Positions 1-5,569 of a stretch of 5,569 bases of DNA are shown one piece after another. Numbering within the stretch: the stretch's first letter is position 1; each line of letters begins with the position of its first letter. Position numbers and translations under genes: made by a program. A model generated the notes under the pieces. That model saw only the letters and a program-made list of their open reading frames with translations. It searched no databases and was not told the DNA's origin. The stretch comes from Roseburia sp. (GTDB taxonomy: Bacteria; Bacillota; Clostridia; Lachnospirales; Lachnospiraceae): NCBI GenBank assembly GCA_030844625.1, contig JAUUNJ010000191.1, forward strand, positions 1-5,569, given 5' to 3'.

Positions 1-318
1 TCCTTTTAGAAAAATATAGTCTATGTTGTTTTTTTCAAATTCGTCTTTGAAATATTCTAATTCATATGTACGGTTTGCATCAAGAACCAGTGCTTTTTTA
101 TATGCCAGCAAATAGTTGTCAAAGTTTTTAATAGATTGTTGCTGGCATGGAGAAAGCTTCTGCATTCCAAAATATAGAGTAGAGACAATTTTGTGCTTTT
201 TTGCAAAAAGAAAAACATTATCCCAGTTAATATTTTCTGGAGGAGAAGAGGGTAATTCTTCCGTTACGGCACATTTTAATAACTCCAGTATATAGTTCAT
301 TTCTATTTTATAAATCAT
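1..318 (-). CDS. Nucleotidyltransferase family protein (NTP_transf_5-like), N-terminal part, cut by the left edge
   Basis: An open frame of 106 codons runs leftward from an ATG at 318-316 to base 1 without a stop, so only the N-terminus is visible. It begins MIYKIEMNYILELLKCAV and later has NINWDNVFLFAKKHKIV. The last visible residues are FEKNNIDYIFLKG. A helical N-terminal region ending in a 'fe...I.y.fLKG' strand is the usual lead-in to the catalytic part of the uncharacterised nucleotidyltransferase family PF14907, where an R..DIDILV-type metal-binding motif should follow; that motif is outside the window. The start is inferred: the ATG lies 4 bases after the lrp-type stop codon with a weak GGA eight bases upstream, while the alternative ATG at 300 has no visible ribosome site. 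The tight spacing suggests co-transcription and translational coupling with the regulator. The substrate is unknown. The family call is from memory of the motif pattern. Confidence 0.68.
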   Translation of the reverse strand, partial: MIYKIEMNYILELLKCAVTEELPSSPPENINWDNVFLFAKKHKIVSTLYFGMQKLSPCQQQSIKNFDNYLLAYKKALVLDANRTYELEYFKDEFEKNNIDYIFLKG

Positions 319-322
319 AATT

Positions 323-775
323 TTAATCCGTTAAAAGAGGAATTCCTCTGTGTTCCACAGATGTGGAAAAGACAATTTGCGTCTTTGTGCTTCCAAATTT
401 CTGAAGCTCACCAATAAAATGATCCAGCTCTTCCGTACTTTTGAACATTACTTCAACCAGCATTGCATAATCGCCGGTAACACAGTTACATTCGACTACA
501 TTATTGCAGCTCTTTATATAAGGATAAAAGTCTTTTTTTTGCCCCGGATTCACCTCAAGATTAATAAATGCCTTAATATGGTAACCAAGTTCTGCGGGAT
601 TCACCCTTGCATTATATCCGGTAATAATGCCTGCCTGTTCCAGTCTTTCGATTCTGGCAGATACGGCAGGTGATGACAAAAACACTTTGCTCGCAATTGT
701 TTTAAGGGGGATACGAGCGTTTTCATGAAGTAGTTTAATAATCTGTTCATCAATATGGTCTAATTCATGTCTCAT
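323..775 (-). CDS. Lrp/AsnC family transcriptional regulator
   Basis: This 150-residue protein has the typical family length and domain order. Residues 4-63 form the AsnC-type winged helix-turn-helix, opening with LDHIDEQIIKLLHENAR; the recognition helix is around residues 34-48 (SSPAVSARIERLEQAG). Residues 67-142 form the RAM effector-binding and oligomerisation domain, with the characteristic G-D-Y at 101-103 in the CVTGDYAMLVEV strand. Such proteins bind DNA as dimers or octamers and usually respond to amino acids or related small molecules; the ligand cannot be read here. The ATG at 775-773 is well supported by AGGAG at 787-783, seven bases upstream. The gene is transcribed away from hppA and is followed after 4 bases by the nucleotidyltransferase gene. 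Family members commonly autoregulate and often act on a neighbour, so control of either flanking gene is plausible but inferred. Confidence 0.95.
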   Translation of the reverse strand: MRHELDHIDEQIIKLLHENARIPLKTIASKVFLSSPAVSARIERLEQAGIITGYNARVNPAELGYHIKAFINLEVNPGQKKDFYPYIKSCNNVVECNCVTGDYAMLVEVMFKSTEELDHFIGELQKFGSTKTQIVFSTSVEHRGIPLLTD

Positions 776-823
776 AGTAGTTCTCCTTTCAGATTTTTCA
801 GTCTGTATTAATTTTTTTAAGTA

Positions 824-880
824 AATATTGTTACATATACTGTTAAATTATAGCATACACTTTAAAAAATTTACAATATT
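824..880 (-). promoter_or_regulatory. Promoter of the lrp-type gene, with a flanking inverted repeat
   Basis: Read on the minus strand there is TTGTAA (876-871), an 18-base spacer and a perfect TATAAT (852-847). A TG one base upstream of it (855-854) makes an extended -10. Transcription should start near 840, giving a leader of about 65 bases before the ATG at 775. An 8-base inverted repeat, AATATTGT at 824-831 and ACAATATT at 873-880, brackets the core promoter. It is a possible operator for autoregulation, but the region is very AT-rich and chance is not excluded. Confidence 0.7.
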
Positions 881-990
881 ATTTTCAATTAAGCATCAGC
901 AAATTAAAAAATGAAGGGATCAGGATAAAAAACGTAATAATTGTGCTTTTGTCCATTTTTTATTAATTAAAATTATTTTATTAAGAAAAT

Positions 991-1087
991 GTTTAATAAT
1001 ATAAACAGGTAATGTGACATTTCACTATTTATAGTGAAAAATAGCGCATTTTCTTAAAATAAAATGCATTGATTTGTTTGAGCAAAC
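991..1087. repeat. Cluster of short inverted repeats upstream of hppA
   Basis: Four inverted repeats lie in tandem upstream of the hppA -35 element. They are GTTTA/TAAAC at 991-1006; TTTCACTAT/ATAGTGAAA at 1020-1039 with a 2-base centre; GCATTTT/AAAATGC at 1046-1067 with an 8-base loop; and GTTTG/CAAAC at 1076-1087 with a 2-base centre. The second is the strongest. It also shares its TCAC (1022-1025) with an upstream GTGA (1014-1017), giving an overlapping alternative dyad. Their position before the predicted transcription start argues for protein-binding sites rather than RNA structure. No known operator consensus was recognised. Confidence 0.55.
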
Positions 1088-1098
1088 GTGGTAAGGTA

Positions 1099-1139
1099 TT
1101 GAATAATTAATAAAGTTTGTTATAATTTTAACAATTATA
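1099..1139 (+). promoter_or_regulatory. hppA promoter, sigma-A type with extended -10
   Basis: TTGAAT at 1099-1104 is followed after 16 bases by a perfect TATAAT at 1121-1126; TG at 1118-1119 gives an extended -10. The start point should lie near 1133, about 38 bases before the ATG. A 7-base inverted repeat, TATAATT (1121-1127) and AATTATA (1133-1139), spans the -10 box and start point and could be a repressor site or chance in AT-rich DNA. The rest of the 395-base gene-free stretch from 776 to 1170 holds this promoter, the opposite promoter at 824-880 and the repeats at 991-1087. I see no RNA gene or credible small ORF in it. Confidence 0.72.
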
Positions 1140-1170
1140 CAGAACTTTACAGGAAAGAGAGGAAATTATT

Positions 1171-3219
1171 ATGGATTATTTAGTCTATTTAGCTCCGATA
1201 GCGGGTGTAATCGCGCTTCTGTTTGCTGTTTATAAAGCAGTTATAATTAGTAAGAGTGATGCAGGCAATGATAAAATGAAAGAAATTGCCGAAGCTATTG
1301 CAGAAGGAGCAAAAGCATTTTTATTTGCAGAATACAAAGTATTAATTGTATTTGTGGTAATTTTGTTTGTCATTTTAGGATTTGGAATCAGCTGGCTCAC
1401 AGCAGTATGTTTTGTTGTGGGAGCCTTGTTCTCCACATTAGCAGGTTATTTTGGGATGACCGTTGCCACTAAGGCAAATGTGCGTACTGCAAATGCGGCA
1501 AAAGAAAGCGGAATGAACAAAGCGCTGTCTATCGCTTTTTCAGGTGGGGCTGTTATGGGACTTTGTGTTGTAGGTCTCGGTATTCTGGGACTTAGTGTGA
1601 TTTTGATTATTGTTATGCACACAACAGGTTTTACAAATGAAAGTGTAAGCATCCTTACAGGATTCAGTCTGGGTGCTTCATCAATCGCTTTATTTGCCAG
1701 AGTTGGCGGTGGTATTTATACAAAGGCTGCAGATGTTGGTGCTGATCTTGTAGGTAAGGTAGAAGCCGGTATTCCGGAGGATGATCCGCGTAATCCTGCC
1801 GTTATTGCTGATAATGTAGGGGATAACGTAGGTGACGTTGCAGGAATGGGTGCTGATTTGTTTGAAAGCTATGTAGGAGCACTTGTTTCTGTTGTTACAT
1901 TGGCAGTTGCATCTGTAGTTGCAGGTCAGGGCGACTTTAATGGAGGTCATATTATTTTCCCTATTATTATTGCGGCAATCGGTGTTCTGGCATCTGTAGC
2001 AGCTACTTTTTTTGTAAGAGGAAAGGAAGGCTCAGATCCTCAGAAGGCTTTAAATCTGGGTGAATATGGCGCTACAGCAATTGAGATTATTGCTTCGGCT
2101 ATTTTAAGTTATGTATTTTTTGACAATTTTAATGCATTTTTAGCTATATTGGCAGGTCTTGTTGTTGGAACTGCCATTGGTAAAGTTACAGAAATATATA
2201 CTTCAGAAAAATATAAAAGCGTGAAACAGATTGCTGAAAGTTCCCAGACAGGTTCAGCAACAAATATTATCAGTGGACTCTCCGTAGGTATGAAGTCTAC
2301 TGCAATTCCGATTCTTTTCATTGTTGCAGGAGTCCTTGTTTCCTACGCGTTTTTAGGAATGTACGGAATTGCTCTTGCAGCAGTTGGAATGCTTTCAACT
2401 ACAGGTATGACAATCGCAGTTGATGCTTACGGACCTATTGCTGACAATGCGGGCGGTATTGCAGAAATGTCGGGACTTGATGAAAGCGTAAGAGATATTA
2501 CAGATAAGCTTGATGCAGTTGGTAACACAACAGCGGCTATTGGTAAAGGTTTTGCTATTGGTTCCGCAGCGCTTACAGCATTGTCTCTGTTTGTTTCCTA
2601 TGCAGAGGTTGCGGGACTTGGAGAAATAAATATTCTTAAGGCTCCGGTTGTAGTAGGAATTCTTATTGGTGGAATGCTTCCGTTCATGTTTTCGGCTCTT
2701 ACAATGAGTTCCGTTGGTAAGGCTGCGAATAAAATGATTGAAGAGGTTCGCCGCCAGTTCAAGCAGGATAAAGGTATTTTGGAAGGAACCTCAAAGCCTG
2801 ATTATAAGTCTTGTGTAGGAATTTCAACACAGGCTGCGCTCCACGAAATGATCCTGCCCGGTGTTATGGCAGTTGTTACACCGTTAGCAGTTGGTTACCT
2901 TTTGGGTGCATCAGCTCTTGGAGGAATGCTCTGCGGAGCACTTGGCTGTGGTGTTATGATGGCGATTTTTATGTCAAACGCAGGTGGTGCATGGGACAAT
3001 GCTAAAAAATATATCGAAGGCGGTTTTGCCGGAGGTAAGGGAAGTGAGGCTCACAAAGCAGCAGTTGTTGGTGATACTGTAGGTGATCCGTTCAAGGATA
3101 CTTCAGGACCTTCCATTAATATTTTGATTAAATTAATGACAATTGTTTCATTGGTATTTGCTGCAACATTCCCGGTACAGGGGTACCTTGCAAAGCTTTA
3201 TTATATGATTTTCAAGTAG
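1171..3219 (+). CDS. hppA: K+-dependent membrane-bound ion-pumping pyrophosphatase (H+ or Na+)
   Basis: This integral membrane enzyme hydrolyses cytoplasmic pyrophosphate and pumps Na+ and/or H+ outward, recovering energy from biosynthesis. The 682 residues are highly hydrophobic, fitting the family's usual 16 helices, and complete for the family. Key motifs are present: [11 protein letters not shown] at 188-198 (pyrophosphate and Mg2+ binding), DNVGDNVGD at 214-222, [11 protein letters not shown] at 603-613 and [14 protein letters not shown] at 634-647. [10 protein letters not shown] at 451-460 carries Ala455 and Gly458 where K+-independent enzymes have Lys and Thr, so this is the K+-dependent class. 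In [12 protein letters not shown], Glu232 sits at the place of the gate glutamate of the Thermotoga Na+ pump, one helical turn before the plant H+-pump position. This favours Na+ or mixed Na+/H+ transport without proving it. The ATG at 1171 has GAGAGG at 1157-1162, eight bases upstream. The gene stands alone between its own promoter and a terminator. Confidence 0.97.
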   Translation: MDYLVYLAPIAGVIALLFAVYKAVIISKSDAGNDKMKEIAEAIAEGAKAFLFAEYKVLIVFVVILFVILGFGISWLTAVCFVVGALFSTLAGYFGMTVATKANVRTANAAKESGMNKALSIAFSGGAVMGLCVVGLGILGLSVILIIVMHTTGFTNESVSILTGFSLGASSIALFARVGGGIYTKAADVGADLVGKVEAGIPEDDPRNPAVIADNVGDNVGDVAGMGADLFESYVGALVSVVTLAVASVVAGQGDFNGGHIIFPIIIAAIGVLASVAATFFVRGKEGSDPQKALNLGEYGATAIEIIASAILSYVFFDNFNAFLAILAGLVVGTAIGKVTEIYTSEKYKSVKQIAESSQTGSATNIISGLSVGMKSTAIPILFIVAGVLVSYAFLGMYGIALAAVGMLSTTGMTIAVDAYGPIADNAGGIAEMSGLDESVRDITDKLDAVGNTTAAIGKGFAIGSAALTALSLFVSYAEVAGLGEINILKAPVVVGILIGGMLPFMFSALTMSSVGKAANKMIEEVRRQFKQDKGILEGTSKPDYKSCVGISTQAALHEMILPGVMAVVTPLAVGYLLGASALGGMLCGALGCGVMMAIFMSNAGGAWDNAKKYIEGGFAGGKGSEAHKAAVVGDTVGDPFKDTSGPSINILIKLMTIVSLVFAATFPVQGYLAKLYYMIFK

Positions 3220-3246
3220 GATTCAATGAAGATAATATATAAATAA

Positions 3247-3295
3247 AAAAGGGGATGTTCTTTGGGAGTTTACTCACAAATGAGCATCTCCTTTT
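3247..3295 (+). terminator. Hairpin terminator after hppA, possibly bidirectional
   Basis: It starts 27 bases after the hppA stop. AAAAGGGGATGTTC (3247-3260) pairs with GAGCATCTCCTTTT (3282-3295), using two G-U wobbles in RNA. The intervening bases can extend the hairpin through TTTG/CAAA and GAGT/ACTC. The T-run on the plus strand is only four bases. Read on the minus strand the stem is followed by TTTTTT (3250-3245), so termination of leftward transcripts is at least as likely. Confidence 0.8.
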
Positions 3296-3368
3296 CTGTT
3301 GGAGCAGAGTCATACCACATATTCATATACAATAGGGCATATCACAATATCAGTATACGGAATAAAAA

Positions 3369-3378
3369 TATACAAAAT
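3369..3378 (+). promoter_or_regulatory. Weak candidate -10 element of sporulation (sigma-E) type upstream of the LysM-GH18 gene
   Basis: TATACAAAAT at 3369-3378 resembles the sigma-E -10 pattern (CATACA followed by an AT-rich end). ATAT at 3347-3350 lies 18 bases upstream, where an ATA-containing -35 would be sought. No convincing sigma-A promoter was found between the terminator and 3451. Members of this family are normally made in the mother cell during sporulation, which prompted the search. The match is loose and the DNA AT-rich, so this is only a pointer. Confidence 0.2.
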
Positions 3379-3451
3379 TTTTCTATGCCAAAATTACAGG
3401 GGAATTCTAAACATTAAAACTACATATATTGAATAAAAAGCGGAGTTTTTT

Positions 3452-4216
3452 ATGCAGATATATGTAGTAAAAGAAGGCGATAATGTAGACAGTATTGCTG
3501 CGGAATTTAATGTTTTAGTACAGATGATTATTTTTGATAATCAATTAGTTTATCCTTATAAACTGGCAGTGGGGCAGGCACTGTTAATTAATGACGGGCA
3601 GGTAAAGGACAATAGAAGGACTGCTGTAATCAGAGGGTTTGCTTATCCGTTCATTAGCAGATATGTGTTAAGTCAGAGTCTTCCTGCCTTGTCAGAACTG
3701 GCAATTTTCTCCTATGGGTTTACAGCGGAGGGAGATTTGGTATATCCCATATTGGAAGATAATGAATTGATACAGATGACCTATTTTTATGGAGCAAAAC
3801 CCATTCTTACACTGACTCCGCTGGGGCCGGAGGGGAATTTTAGCAATGAACTTATTTCTGCGGTCATTAATAATGAGTCTGCAATAGAAAATCTTATTAA
3901 TAATCTTTTGTATGTAATGGAGCAAAAGGGTTTTCTGGGACTGGATATTGATTTTGAATATATTAAGGCAGAAGACAGGCAGCAGTTTGTAAATTTTGTG
4001 GCATTGGTTACGGAAAGGATGAATGCCGTAGGATATACGGTTTCGGTGGATCTGGCTCCTAAGATTTCGGCAACCCAGCAGGGACTGCTATATGAGGGAA
4101 AGGACTATGCGGCATTGGGAGCAGTGGCAAACAGTGTGCTTGTTATGACTTATGAGTGGGGGTATACATATGGTCCTCCAATGGTCTATTGGTTGCACTA
4201 CTCACGAAACAAGTAA
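3452..4216 (+). CDS. LysM and glycoside hydrolase family 18 protein (SleL/YaaH-like), C-terminus lost at an element junction
   Basis: Residues 1-47 are one LysM peptidoglycan-binding domain (IYVVKEGDNVDSIAAEFNV). From about residue 57 (AVIRGFAYPFI, then AIFSYGFTAEGDLVYP) the GH18 barrel begins. GLDIDFEY at 163-170 is the family's DxDxE site, with Glu169 the expected catalytic acid and Asp165 and Asp167 its partners. Relatives are spore coat or cortex-lytic N-acetylglucosaminidases acting in germination. The segment MTYEWGYTYGPPM (232-244) is typical, but relatives continue about AVAP and a further third of the barrel. Here VYWLHYSRNK and a stop follow, so the last barrel strands are missing and the visible product is unlikely to fold as an active enzyme. 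The start is supported by GGAG at 3442-3445, six bases upstream. Its last 19 bases overlap the convergent recombinase gene. Many relatives carry two LysM domains; only one is seen here. A plain pseudogene is the alternative to a reversible interruption. Confidence 0.88.
   Translation: MQIYVVKEGDNVDSIAAEFNVLVQMIIFDNQLVYPYKLAVGQALLINDGQVKDNRRTAVIRGFAYPFISRYVLSQSLPALSELAIFSYGFTAEGDLVYPILEDNELIQMTYFYGAKPILTLTPLGPEGNFSNELISAVINNESAIENLINNLLYVMEQKGFLGLDIDFEYIKAEDRQQFVNFVALVTERMNAVGYTVSVDLAPKISATQQGLLYEGKDYAALGAVANSVLVMTYEWGYTYGPPMVYWLHYSRNK
4165..4200. other. Predicted attachment-site junction (attL-like) of the inserted element
   Basis: Host-gene resemblance runs through the codons for GPPM and ends at or just after ATGG (4181-4184), because relatives have ATG followed by a GCN alanine codon. 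The crossover should therefore lie close to 4181-4185. An imperfect dyad, CCAAT (4178-4182) and ATTGG (4188-4192) separated by GGTCT, is centred on 4185; partial symmetry around the crossover is usual for serine recombinase sites. The recombinase stop codon (4200-4198) lies within the expected site length. The exact core dinucleotide cannot be fixed without the other junction. Confidence 0.55.
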
Positions 4217-5569
4217 AAATCAAGGGTTTGAGATTTTTTGTCATACACGATTTTCTGACAAATTGCCTTTAAGGCTACGGTTTTTTTTGCATAAGATACA
4301 TTCTCATTACTTAGTAACTGCACAGCCGATATAATTTCTTCGCTTAAATCAACATCCTTAGGTTTATCCTTTTTCAGTTCCTGAAGCCTTTTTTCTAAAT
4401 TATTTTTTTCTCTTTGTAGAAGTTCCCTGTTAAATTTGTAATCGTCAAGAGTATCTATTCCGTCCATGTAAGCGAGCCTGATACGCTCTTCTTTTATTGG
4501 TAATGTTTGCAGAGCTTCATGTATCATATTAATTTCTGATATATCCTGCTGTTTTTCAACAACATGGTAAGAGTTGGTGGCAACCGCATTGATAAGCCCA
4601 TCTATGACCGATTTTTCCAATTTATGGGCAACAATACCATTGCTGCAGTTACAACGCCCTTTATTGTAATTAACACATCTGAATATTGGTTTTCTGTTCT
4701 GCCCCTTTGAACCGTAGCCCAATGAACCGCCACAGGTAGAACACTTCACCATACCACTGAGCCAGTGTCTACGAGTTTCAGTGTATGTATGCTTGCTATC
4801 TGTAGAGGTTAGTAGTTTAAATTTGTTCTGGGCAAGATTAAAGACCATTTCATCAATGATGGATTCATGTGATCCTTTAACACGCATATAGTCATTATTT
4901 ATATGCCTTCCGGTGATGTCTGTTGGCTGATAATCCCATCTTATATATCCTACATAAAATGGATTCTGCAATATATATTTAATCGTTTTAGGACTCCATG
5001 TGTTACCAGTGCTGGTTTTAATGCCTGCATTGTTGAGGTGTCTAGAAATACTGCTTGTACCTAAGTTTTCATATACAAATTTATGGTAAATGGATTTCAC
5101 AATAGATGCCTGCTTGCTATTGATTGTAGGAGTGGCACCTTTTACATGGTTATAGCCATATGGAGCTTTTGCTACATATCCTCCCTTAAGGACTTTCTGT
5201 GTCATGCCGCGTTTTGCTTCGACACCAAGATTGATAGAGTAATATTCATCCATCCATTCAAAGATACGTTCCACAAGGTCGCCTATAACACCGTCTGGTA
5301 TCGGTTCAGAAACGGAAACTACATCAACTTTTGATTTTTTTAACAGGTTCTTATAAACGATAGCCTCTTCTTGATTGCGGGCAAATCGGCTGAACTTCCA
5401 AACTATAATTACATCAATTGGATGTTCGTTGGATTTTGCAAGGGAAATCATTTCCTGAAAAGCAGGTCTGTTCTGCGCCTTTCTGCCGGATATTCCATCA
5501 TCCTGAAATATATATTCTGGTGAGATAATTATATTGTTTTTTTCAGCATATTCAAGTCCAAGTCTTATC
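4183..5569. mobile_element. Left end of an integrative element carrying a large serine recombinase
   Basis: Everything from the break in the GH18 gene to the right edge appears to be inserted DNA. What can be seen is the recombinase gene only, so cargo, size and type (prophage remnant, integrative element or skin-like element) are unknown. The other end, with the 3' part of the GH18 gene, should lie beyond 5569. The call depends on the abrupt end of the GH18 protein and the recombinase lying directly at that point. Confidence 0.65.
4198..5569 (-). CDS. Large serine recombinase (site-specific integrase/excisionase), N-terminus cut by the right edge
   Basis: The frame is open from the right edge: 456 residues are visible, and the first in-frame ATG at 5451 is internal, not the start. 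The 39 residues before that Met (IRLGLEYAEKNN, then DDGISGRKAQNRPAFQE) belong to the resolvase catalytic domain. About 20-40 residues with the nucleophilic serine are probably missing. Numbering from that Met: VIIVWKFSRFARN (14-26) holds the active-site arginine region; residues about 98-175 (APYGYNHV to NPFYVGYIRW) are the Recombinase domain; residues 229-285 are the zinc ribbon, with Cys237, Cys240, Cys259 and Cys267; residues about 335-362 form a charged coiled coil of the kind that controls integration versus excision. The protein ends DFYLFRE. It should insert or excise the element at the junction about 15 bases downstream of its stop. It converges on the GH18 fragment. Confidence 0.93.
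   Translation of the reverse strand, partial: IRLGLEYAEKNNIIISPEYIFQDDGISGRKAQNRPAFQEMISLAKSNEHPIDVIIVWKFSRFARNQEEAIVYKNLLKKSKVDVVSVSEPIPDGVIGDLVERIFEWMDEYYSINLGVEAKRGMTQKVLKGGYVAKAPYGYNHVKGATPTINSKQASIVKSIYHKFVYENLGTSSISRHLNNAGIKTSTGNTWSPKTIKYILQNPFYVGYIRWDYQPTDITGRHINNDYMRVKGSHESIIDEMVFNLAQNKFKLLTSTDSKHTYTETRRHWLSGMVKCSTCGGSLGYGSKGQNRKPIFRCVNYNKGRCNCSNGIVAHKLEKSVIDGLINAVATNSYHVVEKQQDISEINMIHEALQTLPIKEERIRLAYMDGIDTLDDYKFNRELLQREKNNLEKRLQELKKDKPKDVDLSEEIISAVQLLSNENVSYAKKTVALKAICQKIVYDKKSQTLDFYLFRE

Noticed and set aside
350..673. A 107-codon plus-strand frame opposite the Lrp-type gene
   Set aside because: The minus strand encodes a clear Lrp/AsnC protein over the same bases; the plus-strand product has no recognisable domain.
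923..962. Possible terminator or attenuator hairpin, ATAAAAAA paired with TTTTTTAT
   Set aside because: The stem is purely A-T with a long loop and lies upstream of both predicted transcription starts, so it has no stable terminator character.
3422..3430. CATATATTG as a sigma-K -10 element
   Set aside because: It would put the transcription start only a few bases before the ribosome site at 3442, and no matching -35 AC is clearly placed.
3301..3451. A small gene or CRISPR-like repeat in the AT-rich spacer before the GH18 gene
   Set aside because: Only scattered CATAT/ATAC words are seen; there is no regular repeat spacing and no credible ORF with a ribosome site.
4152..4334. A 60-codon plus-strand frame starting in the GH18 gene and crossing the junction
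   Set aside because: It lies out of frame with the GH18 gene and antisense to the recombinase, with no ribosome site or recognisable product.
5083..5334. An 83-codon plus-strand frame
   Set aside because: It lies wholly antisense inside the well-supported recombinase gene; its protein shows no family features.
5449..5451. ATG as the start of the recombinase
   Set aside because: The frame stays open and encodes typical resolvase-domain sequence (DDGISG, NRPAFQE) upstream to the window edge, so this Met is internal.

Overview
This window looks like a low-GC, spore-forming Firmicute, probably a gut-type clostridium of the Lachnospiraceae kind. The evidence is the AT-rich intergenic DNA, strong purine-rich ribosome binding sites, a K+-dependent membrane pyrophosphatase, a LysM plus glycoside hydrolase family 18 protein of the spore (SleL/YaaH) type, and a clostridial-style large serine recombinase. 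The taxonomic guess rests on family resemblance only.

Layout. Positions 1-318 (minus) hold the N-terminal 106 residues of a nucleotidyltransferase-fold protein cut by the left edge. Four bases separate it from an Lrp/AsnC-type regulator at 323-775 (minus), so the two probably form an operon. Positions 776-1170 are a 395-base divergent control region with a recognisable extended -10 promoter for each direction and several inverted repeats on the hppA side. Positions 1171-3219 (plus) encode a full-length membrane ion-pumping pyrophosphatase, closed by a hairpin terminator at 3247-3295 that could work in both directions.

From 3452 (plus) runs a LysM-GH18 gene of the spore cortex-lytic/coat type. 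Its family resemblance stops abruptly after the conserved MTYEWGYTYGPPM segment, near position 4183. Ten unrelated codons follow, then a stop. The 3' end of a large serine recombinase gene (4198-5569, minus, running off the right edge) begins about 15 bases past that break. The simplest reading is that an integrative element carrying its own recombinase has inserted inside the GH18 gene, and that the rest of the gene lies at the far end of the element beyond this window.

How it fits together. The left part is ordinary chromosome: a local regulator with its operon partner, and a housekeeping energy-coupling pump. The right part is the interesting one. A probable sporulation or germination gene is split by a site-specific recombinase element, with the recombinase gene next to the 5' gene fragment and converging on it. 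This resembles the skin element in sigK of Bacillus subtilis. Whether excision here is regulated during sporulation, or the gene is simply broken, cannot be told from this window.
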